Numbered from the stretch's first letter, positions 1-10,597 are shown. The stretch is 64,000 bases of DNA from Carettochelys insculpta (GCF_033958435.1 NC_134138.1:7452001-7516000), one strand, 5' to 3'. Program-made: numbers and translations. Notes: a model not told the origin generated them from the sequence alone.

Positions 1-1290
1 GGGCTTTGAATTCCCGTGGACTTTGCCCCAGTTTCGGTGGGAGTGAGACCAGGCCTGAGATTCAGCCCAGCAGATGGGTCATTTTGAACGCATCTGGCCA
101 AAGCACTGGAGAAAGGGAGGCAGGGACCTCTCCTGTCGTAGCTCCTGTGGATGGACTGCTGAGGTATGTGGTGCTTTCCCAGCTTTAATTAAGCTTCCCC
201 AAAGGTGTGGAGAGCAATTTTAAAGGGCCACTAGCAGCTTAAACATCCCAGGGGGATCTCAGCTGGCATAAACAGGCATAACCCCACCAGAGAGTCAATC
301 CAGCGACGCTCACTCTTGCCAGCTCCTGGTCTGTCCCCCTAGTCTGCAGATTCATGGATTCTTTGCCCCGCAAAACAGGCATCACCTTGTATTGCCAAAA
401 TGGAAAGGACCGTACAGGTTCAGTGTTATCTTTCGCTGCATCTGTCCTTTGCACGTCTTCGCCTTTGGACAACGGAGACATCAGTTTCACGCTGGTTTGC
501 AATCAGTTGCGCTCTCTGGCTGAGTGTACTGCAGAGCTGACTGGTTTAAAAGCACTGGGGTCTAGATGTGGGAACCTTTTGGCTGGGCTCGGATTTTTGT
601 GCAAACTTAGTTTTACGAAACTAAATTATTTTGCAGATGGGGAAACTGGACCTCGGCGAGGTGCAATGACTTATCCAAGCTCAGGCTGGAGGTAGGTCCG
701 TGAGAGGCTGGGGCTGCTCCCTGTGCTTTATGACTCCCGCTCTTGTACTGCGAGACCAGCCCAGCCTTTCTGACTGGATCAGCCAATTACCCAAGTGAGC
801 TTTCTCCTCGCGAATGGCTGGGGTGCTCTGAAATGGCGCATCGGGTGCGTGCGCTAAATATATTGTTCTCTGTGTGCAGAACATATGTCCTCGCACATGA
901 AGGATCGGAAAAATCATGGCAGCTCACCCCTTTTTGCACATAAGGGGACAACCAAGCCAAAGCAGTTCACGATGCGCCACAAAATACACATTGCTCATGC
1001 ATTTGCCAAGTGTAGCTTCAGTTTTAATTATTGATACGAATTCCCCTTACTTCTACCACTGACTGTACTGCAGTACATTTTGCAGAAATCAGGATGTCTC
1101 AGTAACATGAGACCATCCTGTGGCACTTGGCTATTAAATTGTTGCTGAGAAGCAGGGAGAGGAGGCTGTTTTGACGTACGTGAATTTTGGGATTTGTGGC
1201 CTAGAGAAGCCTGAATTAACACTAGCAAAGTTTGGTTGTGTGTTGTACAATTTAACTACTAATGTTGATGGGGTTGTTTACAATCTGAAT
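1..1290. other. Unassigned sequence, no gene seen
   Basis: No exon, RNA gene or repeat boundary could be supported here. Short open frames on both strands overlap each other and match nothing I recognise. It may be intronic or intergenic. Confidence 0.5.
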
Positions 1291-1359
1291 TATACTGCTC
1301 TAGATCTGGTGTAAACCTCCATTGACTTCGGTGGAGCTATTCTGGGATTAAATCAGCAT
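1291..1359 (+). repeat. Fragment of an ancient amniote palindromic repeat
   Basis: The stretch around 1303-1353 contains 'agatctggtgtaaa', 'ccattgacttcggtggagct' and 'aaatcagcata'. These resemble pieces of a dispersed amniote repeat whose two halves are near-complementary around CCATTGACTTCAATGG. Only part of the palindrome survives. The assignment is from memory of the motif and is tentative. Confidence 0.4.
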
Positions 1360-1367
1360 AACTGAGA

Positions 1368-1456
1368 AGAAGTGGGTCTGTCCCATGAAAGCTCATCATC
1401 TAATAAATTGTTTTGTTAGTCTTTAAAGTGCGCCATGGCTGCTTTTTTGTTTTGAC
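1368..1456 (+). mobile_element. Short hammerhead-like retroelement unit (89 bp, family B)
   Basis: An 89-bp unit runs from 'agaagtgggtctgtcccat' through 'gaaagctcatcatc' to 'ttagtctttaaagtgc' and a T-rich end. It is flanked by a perfect 8-bp repeat AACTGAGA at 1360-1367 and 1457-1464, which reads as a target duplication. The hairpin GTGGG/CCCAT next to GAAA is the same layout as in the other copies of the window. The CTGANGA box at the left edge is disturbed, since CTGA is followed by an extra G and lies in the target copy. The assignment to a Penelope-like or retrozyme-like family is inferred. Confidence 0.6.
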
Positions 1457-1464
1457 AACTGAGA

Positions 1465-3857
1465 TCAGGAGCTGGCCCATGAGAGGGTGTATGCGTGTGT
1501 GTGGATGATGCTGTTTGCATTATGTGCTTTTAATCTTCTCCAATACTTTGGATTCTGTTTTTTGTTCTGATATTATTTTCACACATCTCCTACCCCGCAC
1601 CACTCCTGCCTTTCTCCTCCTGCGGGCTCCCCACCCCCGCAGGAATTATTTGCATCTAAAAAACCAACAGTCAGACACGTGGGATGTGTTGCTTTGTAAA
1701 TACAAATGGTAGTAGATACTTGATCCAAAGTCGTCTTTTTTTTTTTTTTTTTCTCATTAGATTTCAGGGAAAGTCTCAGAGTTGAAATAAAATGGAAGTT
1801 TGACACTTAAACAATATTTAAAAAAAAAACTCTCTTGCCTTGTAAAAAAACAGGGTTGTTTGTTTGAAAGTAAGTGAAGATTTTTCTCGATGGGGCAAGA
1901 ATTGAGCCTTCTCTAGCTGTTGTGAAACCTGGACCATGCCTTCGCCTGGCTATCTTTTTGACCCGTGCTGAGTGAAGAACAAAGGGGTGAACTGAACACA
2001 AAGTGAATGGAGGTTTTGGTAAGACTCTTTATTTCAAAATCTCCTCTGAGATTAGTAACCAGTAAAGGAACCTTATTTTATTGTTGCTTTATGCAGATGA
2101 TAAACACAAACAAGTGTGGTGTTTCCACTGACGGACGCTAATGGGCCATCTCAGAGGTCTATGGAGGCCTGGGCCACTTGCTGCTTATGAGACTCCTAGC
2201 CATAATAAAAATAAAAAAAGAAATGACAACCCTGGAGAGCAAGATAAGGCCGTCTTCCCTGCCCCCTTCCAAAAAGAGAAAAAAATGACGTATTTGGAGT
2301 TTTTTTTTTTTTTTTTTTATTAAACTAACACATGCTTTTCTAGCCTTTTTCTATGCAAATGCGCTAGGTATTGAAGGATGCGTATAAAACAAGTTGTTCA
2401 TTTTTTTTTATTTATTTATTTTTTTAAAGCATTTGATAAAATTTCACAAGTGCCTCAAGTTGAGGTCTCCTTTGAACTTGAGGGCCAGGCTGCTTCTGAT
2501 TGGCCCTGGGCACTAAGCTGTCATGAGCCTGGCTCTGCAAAATCGCAGTTGGCTTAAAAAGCATGAAATAAAAATTACCTTTTTTGAGTTGTTTTCATTC
2601 ACTGTCTCCTTTTGATGTTCATAGTCAATCCTGGCTCATTTTGAAACACTTGAAAGCACTGGACTAATGTTTTTTTCCAGCTTTTCTCTGCAACTGGCAG
2701 TGCTGGGAACTTTCTTGAAACATGAAAGTGACATATTCCCATGTCTCCAGCAGCTGGGGCTTGTAAATGGTTATGTTTGTCCATACTGACCTATGTGTCC
2801 AGGCTATTCCACAGAGTCTGGTGATGCCATATTTCAGTATCTTGTCCAGCTGGATGATCTGGAATGAGGAAAAGGTTAAAGGCAGAGGCCAAAATTTTCA
2901 AAGGTGAGGGCCTGTGTAATCCACATACTTAGGTAGGCTTCGCTGTCTCACTAGTGGGATCGAGGCCACTTATGCAGAGAAAGAGTGAGTCTCCAGCTGG
3001 CTTTTAGCTCGAACTGTAGCGAATCCTGCACTAAGCTCCAGCGGTCCCAGGTTTGAGTCTGCCTGTGGGTGCTTACACCTGGAATGATTGACTGACTTCC
3101 TCTGTGTAGCTTAGAGGGACTGATTGCATTTTTCTGCAGCCTGTAGAGGCTCTCAATCTTCCCCAAGTGCTCTAACTCTTTCAGCAATCCAATTTGTCCT
3201 GCATGCTCCCACCTTTCATCTCACGTAAGAACAACGGGCTTGCGCAATCACACTCCAAAATACAAAAGTGTTTGCACCCTGCTATGAAAAAATGCCGCCT
3301 TCATCGCTTTTACCGTCTCACTATCCAATTAATCATCAGCAGACAAACATTGTACCGCATATAGAGCGGTATAAACATTTCGTGGTGTGATATTTCCACT
3401 GGGACAGGGAGACCCTCTCTTGTCCAGCCCCCTCAGGACCTGACGGGTGCCGGATGAGAGAATTTGCCAGGCCCACACTTCTACTGCTTACTGGGCTCTT
3501 AGAAGACATTTAGGGGTAAATTACAGCTAAATCACAGCACAGAACACTGAGTGCCAGGACCGGGGCTGGAAACACGTTTTATGGGACTGTGGGAAACTTG
3601 GCCACACTCATGATAAGTGGTTGTCCGACTAACTAAAATCATGCCGGATTATGATGTTGCCGGATGACAGAGTTCCAGCATAGAGAGGTTCAACCTGTGC
3701 TGTCATTGCTAGGGCTTTTTATGTAGCAGGTTGTAAAATAAGGCAGATCCCTAGCTGAGCTGCTATCCCCACCAAAGACCTCTGAGTAACCCTGGGTGTA
3801 CGTGTACCCTGGTTGAAAGCCACTTGGATAACATGTGTACTTGGCTAGCCTCCTAAT
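1465..3857. other. Unassigned sequence with poly-T tracts
   Basis: No gene is supported. Homopolymer T tracts lie at about 1736-1753 and 2299-2319, and a TTTA-rich tract at about 2401-2427. A GCCGGATGA phrase occurs at about 3449 and a near copy at about 3659, which might be relics of a DNA transposon, but no terminal repeats or target duplication could be delimited. Confidence 0.45.
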
Positions 3858-4020
3858 ATAGGTTTGAATCTTGGGGTTGGAAAAGACCTCAGGAGCTGAG
3901 TCAAACCTCCTGCTGAAAGCAGGACCAATCCCAACTAAATTATCCCAGCCAGGGCTCTGTCAAGCTGAGACTTAAAGACCTCTAAAGATGGAGCTTCCAC
4001 CACCTGCCTGTGGCTTAGAC
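3858..4020 (-). repeat. CR1 LINE 3'-end fragment
   Basis: Read on the minus strand this is the C-terminal coding tail and 3' untranslated tail of CR1: the 'VVEAPSLEVFKSQLD' peptide phrase, then the 'gacctcaggag' tail. The terminal octamers are eroded. It is 5' truncated, as is usual for CR1. Confidence 0.75.
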
Positions 4021-4359
4021 AGATAAAGTATGGACGTGCCTGGAGGGTGCGAACCAACGTCTGTGCCGTACAGGGCCTGTCTACCCACCCAAGCCCAGCC
4101 TTTCCGTCTGCGCTGCTTTGGCTGGCTGGGTGGTGTCCTGCTTGCCTCCCTGCTGCAGAAAAGCCTGTTGCTGACACGCGCTACGCACAACGGCAGGACG
4201 CAGCCTGGCGTGTGGCAGAGATGGAGCCTTCCTCTGCACAGTGCTTAATGCAACAGGGTTGCAGCCTAGGTTGTGCCTTATGAACAGGGTTGCAGTGCAA
4301 ATAATTAATCATGGGGCTCTATGAACTTACATGCCTAAGGTTACCTACCTATATATAAT
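4021..4359. other. Unassigned sequence
   Basis: No gene or delimited repeat is seen. Overlapping frames of 72-80 codons on both strands are chance openings, partly running into the CR1 tail next door. Confidence 0.4.
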
Positions 4360-4545
4360 CAAAATAGAAGGGACCTCAAGATAAGTCCAGCCCCACAGCA
4401 GGGCCTATCACCAACCCTGATGGATTTTTTTTTTCTTGGTTCAATCTACCATGCCCCAAACCCTTGAAAGGCCCCCTCAGGGAGTGAGCTCACAACAGTG
4501 GGTTTACCAGGCCAGTTCTCTAACACTGAGCTATTTCCTTCCTCT
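4360..4545 (-). repeat. tRNA-derived SINE with CR1-like tail
   Basis: On the minus strand a tRNA-like head has a degenerate A box (TAGCTCAGTGTTAGA near 4533) and B box (GAGCTCACTCC near 4484). A tail follows that matches the CR1 3' end ('gacctcaagataagtccag' on the plus strand near 4371). This is the architecture of the turtle Pol III SINE, which borrows the CR1 LINE 3' end for retroposition. It is not a functional tRNA gene, because the B box is damaged and a SINE tail follows. Confidence 0.7.
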
Positions 4546-5864
4546 ACATTTGATGACGGTGTGGTCTGAGGTATTGTTAATATCTCACCCAAAGCATGTT
4601 AGGGGCTTTACAAGAACAAAAGTTCCCTGCCCTGAAGGGCTCACAAGTCTATTTTCTATTTCCTAAACCATCCCTGGGTAGGTAGGGGGGGCAGTTCTTT
4701 AAATAGTATGAAGAGCCTGTAAAGTGATCTGCTCCAAAGGTATTTTTAACAGAGGGAATCCAGGGTTGTGTTTGTCCTGTGTGAATCCAGAATGTGAGTC
4801 ATGCACATGGTGTTTTGAATGCCCTCTAGTGGTAATATTAATTATACATGTCTTGGTACAGGAAACGGCCTTTTATAACTAACTTACCTGGCATCCGTCG
4901 TAGAAAGGTCAGGGGAAGGGGTGTGTATTTGGAGCTGGGAGGAACAAAATGTTTTAGTAGAAAACTTTGTCTCTTCCTTTCCTTAGGAAACAAAGAAAAA
5001 CTTCCCAAATCCCACATCGGCAGAATGTTATCCCACTAGTTACTTAAAACCACCTCTCTCTCTCACCCCATCCCAGCCAAGTTGTGTATGTGTACACTAC
5101 TGCCCTCTCCTGGCTGGGATCGGAATTGCTCCACAACATGTGGCCAGAGGGGAGTCAGTAAGCTGGTGAGAAAAGGGAAATTAGAAGGGTTCAAATGGAT
5201 TTCAGAGCTAATAGCTAAAGATGTAAAAACACGCGTTCAAGTCGTTAGATGTGTCGAAACCAGGAAGCCTGTGAAAGAATCTGTGGATCCAATGCACCCC
5301 TGGGGCCAAAGGGGCCAATTAAGAAAGATAAAGACGTAGCTGAGAAATTAAAGTCAGCAAATGCTTTCAGACCTGGTGCTCTGTCATCGGGAACTCTCAG
5401 ATAAGTGTCATTTTAACCATAAGCACATTTTAGGTACATTTTCCATAAGTACATTATAGTGAAAGTAAATGCCAATAAATACAGCAAATACTGGCTAAGT
5501 TCAGAGCATACAGTACTACTGTTGTTGGTAAATAAAGTTCTCTGCATACATTTTTGTTTGTTTCTTAATCTCTAATCTTGTTTTTCTTTAGTGCTATGAA
5601 ATGCTAGGAGTATCTCTCTATTATCCAGAATAGTTTCATATCTGATAACCTCCCGGTTGCTGGATATGAAAGAGCTTACTGTAATTTCTTTGCATCAGGG
5701 GATGGGGAGGTGGTAGCGACTCCAGATTTGCTCTTTCTTGGTTATAAACACAAGAGACTCTCAGAGCTCGTGGTATTAGGAGAAGAAGAATTTGCTTGAG
5801 CAAATTTATCATTTAAAGAACAGGGAGTCACCAGACCCATGGAGTTCTGCAGGAACTTAAACAT
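4546..5864. other. Unassigned sequence
   Basis: No gene is seen. The AT-rich part at 5380-5690, with 'ttatccag' and 'gttgctggatatgaa' phrases, could be a decayed Tigger/pogo-type DNA transposon, but ends could not be found. Confidence 0.35.
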
Positions 5865-6190
5865 GACACAGCTACACTCTTAACAAAAATATATGCATGC
5901 TCATTAAAAACAGCCACTGTTCTGAAGGATTGGAGAGTAGTGTGTGGTGTGTCCATACTGGGGGAGAAAACAGGCTGCAAGAGTGAGTCAGGGAACGATG
6001 GACCATTCCAGCAAACGGGTTGAAATGAAAATGGAATTCAGAATAACAAAACACCTGGAAGATCATGACAGGATAAGGCCTATGCAGGGTAGTTTCTGCA
6101 AACAGAATCATGTCTCACTTATCATTCCTTGAACATCTCAATAAAGCGATGGATAAAGGCAAACTGGACATATTATATTTAGCAAAGTGG

Positions 6191-6357
6191 CGTTATATTT
6201 AGAGCGGTGGCGGATTCTCCATCCGTCGAGGTTTTTAAGTCCCGGCTGGACAAGGTCCTGGCTGGGTTGACTTAGTGGAGGTTGAACCTGCTTGAAGCAG
6301 GGGGGCTGGACTAGATGACCTCCTGAGGTCCCTTCCAGCCCTATGATTCTGTGATTC
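6191..6357 (+). repeat. CR1 LINE 3' end nested in an older CR1
   Basis: The peptide phrase 'ADSPSVEVFKSRLDKVLAG' is followed by the canonical 3' untranslated tail and 'ATTCTGTG' octamers at about 6343-6358. It sits inside the reading order of the older CR1. The phrase TATATTTAG occurs just before and at the left boundary (about 6175 and 6194), a possible short target repeat. Confidence 0.75.
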
Positions 6358-6401
6358 TGTGAAAGTCTTGTCCTGGATGAATAACTGGCTAAGAGACGGA
6401 G

Positions 6402-6602
6402 GGATGGCTGTGTTAATCTGCATCCTAACAAAACAAACAAGCAGCCCTGTAGCACTTTAACAAAATAATTCACTGGGTGGTGAGCTTCCGTGGGACAGAC
6501 ACACTTCTTCACATCCGAAGAAGTGGGTCCGCCCCACGAAAGCTCATCACCTAATAAATTATTTTGTTCATCTTTAACGTGCTTCATGACCGCTGGTTTG
6601 TT
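6402..6602. mobile_element. Foldback hammerhead-like retroelement (family B, inverted pair)
   Basis: The left arm is a reverse-complement unit ('agcactttaa', 'gagcttccgtgggacagac'). The right arm is a forward unit (GTGGG, loop, CCCAC, GAAAGC at about 6522-6543). The right-arm stem is perfect at 5 bp, but the upstream box reads CCGAAGA instead of CTGANGA. A 16-bp flanking repeat (TGGCTAAGAGACGGAG at 6386-6401, TGGCTCAGAGACAGAG at 6603-6618, 14/16) reads as a target duplication within CR1 sequence. Confidence 0.65.
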
Positions 6603-6923
6603 TGGCTCAGAGACAGAGACGAAAGAGTAGAATCAAATGGTCGGTTTTTATCAGAGCAAGAGGCTGACAGCGGAGGCCTCTGGGCGCCATGCACAGCCGG
6701 CGGTGTTTAATATACTTATTAATGATCTAGAAGGTGACGTCAGCAGTGAGGTGGCCAAATCTGGAAATGATATGAAGTTATTTAGGTCAGGACCCGGGAG
6801 GACAGTCAGGAAGTGCTGCAAGGCCGACGCAAGCTGGATAAATAGGCAATAAGCTGGCAAAGGAGAAAGTCAGTGTTGGGAAAGGCCAAGTAATGGGCAG
6901 GGAAGGGAAAAATGTTACTGACC

Positions 6924-7786
6924 TGTGACAAGGGCACACTCCCCTCTCGAGCGCCTCCTGGTGGCTGAGGGTGGTGCTGCAGTCTGTCCTTCCCCTGGCA
7001 CGCCTGTAAGTTTTTGAGCACGCTACGTCCGTCTTCGTGGCTCAGCCCGCTGGCTAAGTTGCGTTGTCTAAAATGGATGATTTGTTTCCAGGGGAACAAA
7101 ACCACAGCTGAAAGTCCAAACCAACATCCAGATAAATGATTCCCCACTTTCTCAACGTGTAGTCTTCAGCCGGCGTTTTGAGCACAGTTCTTGGCCCCTT
7201 CTGAGCTCACTTGGAGTCCTTCCCTGCTCTGTCCCGGACTACTGCCTCCCAGGCTGCTTTCCCTGGGGGTCCCTCTCTCAGTGCAGCACCTGCTGAAGTG
7301 CCCTGCCTTTCGCCCCTACTGCTGGACCTTGCAGAGTTCTCTTTGGCTCCTTTAGCTGAGCCCTGTCGCCGGTCAGCCTTCCTCCTCAAAGGTTCTCACT
7401 GCCCCAGCTCTTCAGCCAACGAGTTAAGTCACCTTCCGGCATATCAAAGTGTTCAGCACTTGGTTGGCCCTTGTCAGGGTCTCCAGCCCTGGCTGTGGAC
7501 ACACAGGTTTCTCAAACAGCTTTGTTCCCTTCTGGTGGCTTAAGCCACTTTGCCAGAGGCTGGTGGGGGAACCTGGGCCCATCCAGTATTCTGGGTCCCA
7601 GCCCTGGGTCCTGTAAGCAGCAGGCACATACTGTTTCCATCAGTTTGCCTGGGCTTCCTCCCACGTTGCCCCTTTTCTCTTCACCCTGAGCTCAGGGCTG
7701 ATGGTCTCAACTACACTTCCTCCTTGCCAAATGCAACTTGCAAGTAACGCTGGAACCTGGGCTCTGGGTATCACCTTGTGCTCTCA
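6924..7786. mobile_element. Putative solo LTR (863 bp)
   Basis: The segment begins TGTGACAAGG, ends TCTCA, and is flanked by a perfect 5-bp repeat TGACC (6919-6923 and 7787-7791). TG...CA ends with a 5-bp target duplication suit a retroviral or Gypsy LTR. No polyadenylation signal or promoter was convincing, so the call rests on the boundaries alone, which I found by searching for a match. It could be coincidence. The frames inside are chance frames. Confidence 0.4.
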
Positions 7787-7791
7787 TGACC

Positions 7792-8224
7792 AGCCACAAC
7801 CACCCGTCCTAGCTACTCTGGTCCCAGTCAGGAATTGACTGACTCAGCCCCTTCTAGCTGAGTCTCCTGGGCTTTCATTGGCTGCTTCTGTGTACCATCT
7901 CCCTACAGGACTGCAGGATCCACCGCCACAGCTCCTCTCCTGCCGCAGGGTGTGGTAGGATCAGGCGGCCTCTAGCAGGGGACATTGCCGGCCAGGTGGC
8001 CCACATTGTACTACCTTGGCAGGGTTCTAATGTAGGGGCCAGAGAACTCATGGAGGACCTCTGCTCAGTGCACACCCACGGCCACCAATGCTAGCAAGGA
8101 TAAAGCAGTGAATCATACAGAGAATACAACCATGCCTTTCTATAGAGCAGTGCCAGGGCGCATCTGGTGCTGCATGCAGTAATAATAGCTCACACCATAG
8201 CAAAGAAATTCACTCATCAGTCGC
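7792..8224. other. Unassigned sequence
   Basis: No gene or delimited repeat is seen. The open frame on the minus strand at 7875-8075 has no recognisable domain. Confidence 0.4.
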
Positions 8225-8400
8225 TCTCAAAGCCCTTTACACGAGAGGAAAGCACCCTTGCCTTCATTTTACAGCTGGGGAAACTGAGGCACGGGGCTGT
8301 GGTGGTTTGTCCAAAGTCGCCCTGCAGGCCGGAGGCACAGCTGAAATTACAGCCCTGATCAGCGTCCCGTGCCAGTGGTCTATCCACTAAATGACACTGC
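8225..8400 (-). repeat. MIR-type CORE-SINE relic
   Basis: 'ttttacagctggggaaactg' followed by 'aggcacgggg', 'ccaaagtcgccc' and a closing 'ctatccactaaatgacactg' is the recognisable MIR core and tRNA-related half. In this orientation the sequence is the complement of the SINE transcript. It is old and heavily mutated. Confidence 0.7.
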
Positions 8401-8429
8401 CTTTCTGTACTGGGCAGCCCCATCTCAGA

Positions 8430-9047
8430 CGGGATACTGCAGCAAGAGAGGGCATTTGGAGAAAAGCAGTGAGAATGATCCTGGGACGTGGGGAACAAAT
8501 CTTGAGAACAATGGAAAAGGTTGAAATGGTTATCTTAGAAAGGGGACAAACAAGGGGGCATGGGGATAAATATCTATGAAAGACTGCATGGTCTAGAAAA
8601 AGTTGCTGGGGAACTTCTGTTCTCCTCATCTCATCTCACAAGAACAGGAGACACTCAGTGAAATGAAAAATTGGAAAAACTAAATGGATAGATGTTAATG
8701 CTTTCCCCCGTAGTGTGTGATTAACCTGTGGAACTCACTGCCACTGGAAGCCACCCAAACTAAGAACTTAAGATGCAAAAAGGGCTTCGCCATTTAGATG
8801 GGAATCAGGTATAGCCAGAAGTATAATTAGGTATGGTAAAACATCGTGGAAGAGCTATTAAACCACCTGTTTCAGGGCTTAAGCCAACTTCTGTTTCTTG
8901 AGAAGACCTAATGCGGGGACAGGTTACTCCCCCACTGATCTGCTTCTGTGGGGTTTTTATTCTTCTGAAGCAGCTGGTACAGGCTGCTGACAGAGACTGG
9001 ACTAGATGGAATATTAGTCTGATCTAACCTGGCAATTTGTGTGTCAT
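8430..9047 (+). repeat. Old CR1/L3-like LINE 3' region
   Basis: 'YERLHGLEKV' near 8571 and the nucleotide phrase 'ctgtggaactcactgccac' (8727-8745; compare VNLWNSLP in CR1 C-termini) identify the end of a CR1-clade ORF2. The phrase 'gactggactagatggaa' near 8996 is the usual 3' tail of this clade. Many frame breaks make it a much older copy than the 36-39 kb CR1s. Confidence 0.65.
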
Positions 9048-9458
9048 AAGCCCTATACTGCTAACAATTACGGGGGATTTTTTTGAGCTTAGGTGCCAGG
9101 GGCTGCCTGTGCTTTTGGGGCTGGAGGAGCTGACTCCCATCTCTGCTTCCTTGCTCTTTTGCTTGACCCTGCACTGCAGCAGCGTGAGCTTGTGATGCCT
9201 GAGGTGACCCCAGAGTGGTAGTGTTGTTACTAGTCCCTCTGCAGCAAATATTCCTTGAAGAAATGTGTCAAACCCATACATCCCTTGCCACAGGCTCTTG
9301 AGGAGGTTGTTTTCCACACTCCCACCAGCTCTGTTAAATGTCTCCATCTGTTTCCTGGCCTAGGTTCCCCCGATCAAGGCCATGGGATTTGCTGAGCTCT
9401 AGATAGAGAGGTCGCACCTTGCAGGAATCTCTACAGAGCTGATTGGTCCAGATGGAGT
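9048..9458. other. Unassigned sequence
   Basis: No gene, RNA or clear repeat is seen. A 107-codon minus-strand frame at 9024-9347 has no recognised motif. Confidence 0.4.
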
Positions 9459-9628
9459 ACCCAGAGGCACTGAGACCTCATCTGGGGTGAGTGAAGTCCC
9501 TGCTCTACAGCCTTGGCTGAGAGCCAGCTGGACTTCAGCTCATGTGGTAGAGTGCAGGGGCTTTAGACCCTATGCTTGCAAGTTCTATCCCTAGGGCCAG
9601 CAACCTGGGTCTGTTGGCATCACCCAGG
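9459..9628 (+). repeat. Direct repeat with tRNA-like segment, copy 1
   Basis: This 170-bp segment closely matches 10598-10767. Its second half has tRNA-like control boxes: AGCTCATGTGGTAGAG (A-box-like, about 9537) and GCAAGTTCTATCCCT (B-box-like, about 9578). It may be one copy of a tRNA-derived SINE family different from the CR1-tailed one, or half of a local duplication. Confidence 0.55.
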
Positions 9629-9973
9629 GAACCAAAGAAACTTCCTTGTGAGCTCTGGAGATGCAGCAGTTCCCAGGCACAGTGACTGAGGAAGAGCAGA
9701 CCAGGACAGGCTGTGGGGTGCTGAGGGGGTGGCAGCAACTTGCTGCAAAGAGCCAAGGGGTACAGTTCTCCTAAATGCCTGAGTTTCCTTTGCAGCAGGA
9801 TGTCCCATCATTGCACAGGGCAGCATCAGTCTGATGCAAGCCCTATGTCCTCTAAACCAGGCTGGTGTCTCACAGTGCCACCAGCTTGCATGACTTTATC
9901 ATCAGCATTGTGAGCTCTGGTGCTTTGCTTAAAGCCTCAGCTCCTGGAGGAAAGGGATGACCTGAGAATCTTG

Positions 9974-10174
9974 TATCAGAGGGGTAGCCGGGCCAGTCTG
10001 TATCCACAAAAACGAGAAGTCCTGTGGCATCTTATAGACCAACACATTTTTTTTGGAGCATCAGCTTTCATGGGCAAAGAGCCGCACGTTGACGAAGCAG
10101 CTTTTTGCCCACGAAAGCTGATGCTCCCTAAAAATCTGCTCGTCTGGAAGGTGCCACAGAACTTCTCATTGTTT
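9974..10174. mobile_element. Foldback hammerhead-like retroelement (family A, inverted pair)
   Basis: It starts TATCAGAGGGGTAGCC and reads a reverse unit ('cctgtggcatcttatagacc', 'gctttcatgggcaaagagcc'). It then reads a forward unit ('ttttgcccacgaaagctgat', 'aaggtgccacagaacttctc'). The GAAA box is intact at 10113-10116, but the upstream box is TTGACGA instead of CTGANGA. The flanks CTGAGAATCTTG (9962-9973) and CTGAGCATCTGG (10175-10186) match at 10/12, a probable target duplication. Confidence 0.65.
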
Positions 10175-10597
10175 CTGAGCATCTGGGCTGGCATGGGGTG
10201 CGGGGCGGGAGTCCATTTCAATCCATTATGGCACAGGGGAGCTTGACACTCTGACCCCTGCATGGTGGAAGGTTCAAAAAAAGAACCTGACATTTTTTCT
10301 GAAAAGAAAAATAAAACGCTCGTGGTTTCGAAGTCAGTCTCGTGATTTTGGGGCCTGTCTCCTGATCGCTTGGTGTTGGTGACGTGACAGTCATAGCCCC
10401 GCTTGATACTGGTAAGATTTCCACTCGATGGGACACCCAGCATTTCCCTGGCCCCTTGTCCAAAGAGATGAAGGAGACCTGAGGAGTTGAGATCAGCAAA
10501 GGGTGTGTCAGTGCTACAAGTTGGGGCTTGTCCGGGTGGCCTGCTGGAAGGTCTCAGAAGCCTGGGACGTGCTTCTTCAGCTGAGGCAAGAATGTAA
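10175..10597. other. Unassigned sequence
   Basis: No gene is supported. A 221-codon minus-strand frame (9976-10641) runs through the foldback element and beyond with no domain, so it is treated as chance. Confidence 0.4.

Larger units (their letters stand above)
5865..6860 (+). pseudogene. CR1 LINE reverse-transcriptase relic with two later insertions
   Basis: Scattered sense-strand phrases follow the order of a CR1 ORF2. 'ITKHLEDHDRIRPMQGSFCK' (about 6038-6100) resembles the RT segment before motif A. Near 6137-6185 comes the decayed 'DKG...LDI...' stretch. At 6357-6400 'SLVLDE' and a 'WLRDGG' phrase match the segment before motif B. At 6704-6790 'VFNILINDLEGDVSSEVAKSGNDMKLF' covers the region through motif C, where the catalytic FADD has become SGND. 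A younger CR1 3' end (6191-6357) and a foldback element (6402-6602) interrupt it. The frame is broken many times, so the protein is dead. Confidence 0.65.

Noticed and set aside
354..695. Frame with 'YCQNGKDRTGS', resembling a C-X5-R phosphatase loop
   Set aside because: Only the short motif matches. No flanking phosphatase sequence, no splice context, and an overlapping antisense frame of similar length exists. Chance resemblance is more likely.
5380..5700. Tigger/pogo-type transposon
   Set aside because: A few phrases look familiar, but no terminal repeats or TA duplication could be located.
9533..9592. tRNA gene
   Set aside because: The cloverleaf cannot be completed with good pairing, and the segment is part of a 170-bp repeat with a second copy.
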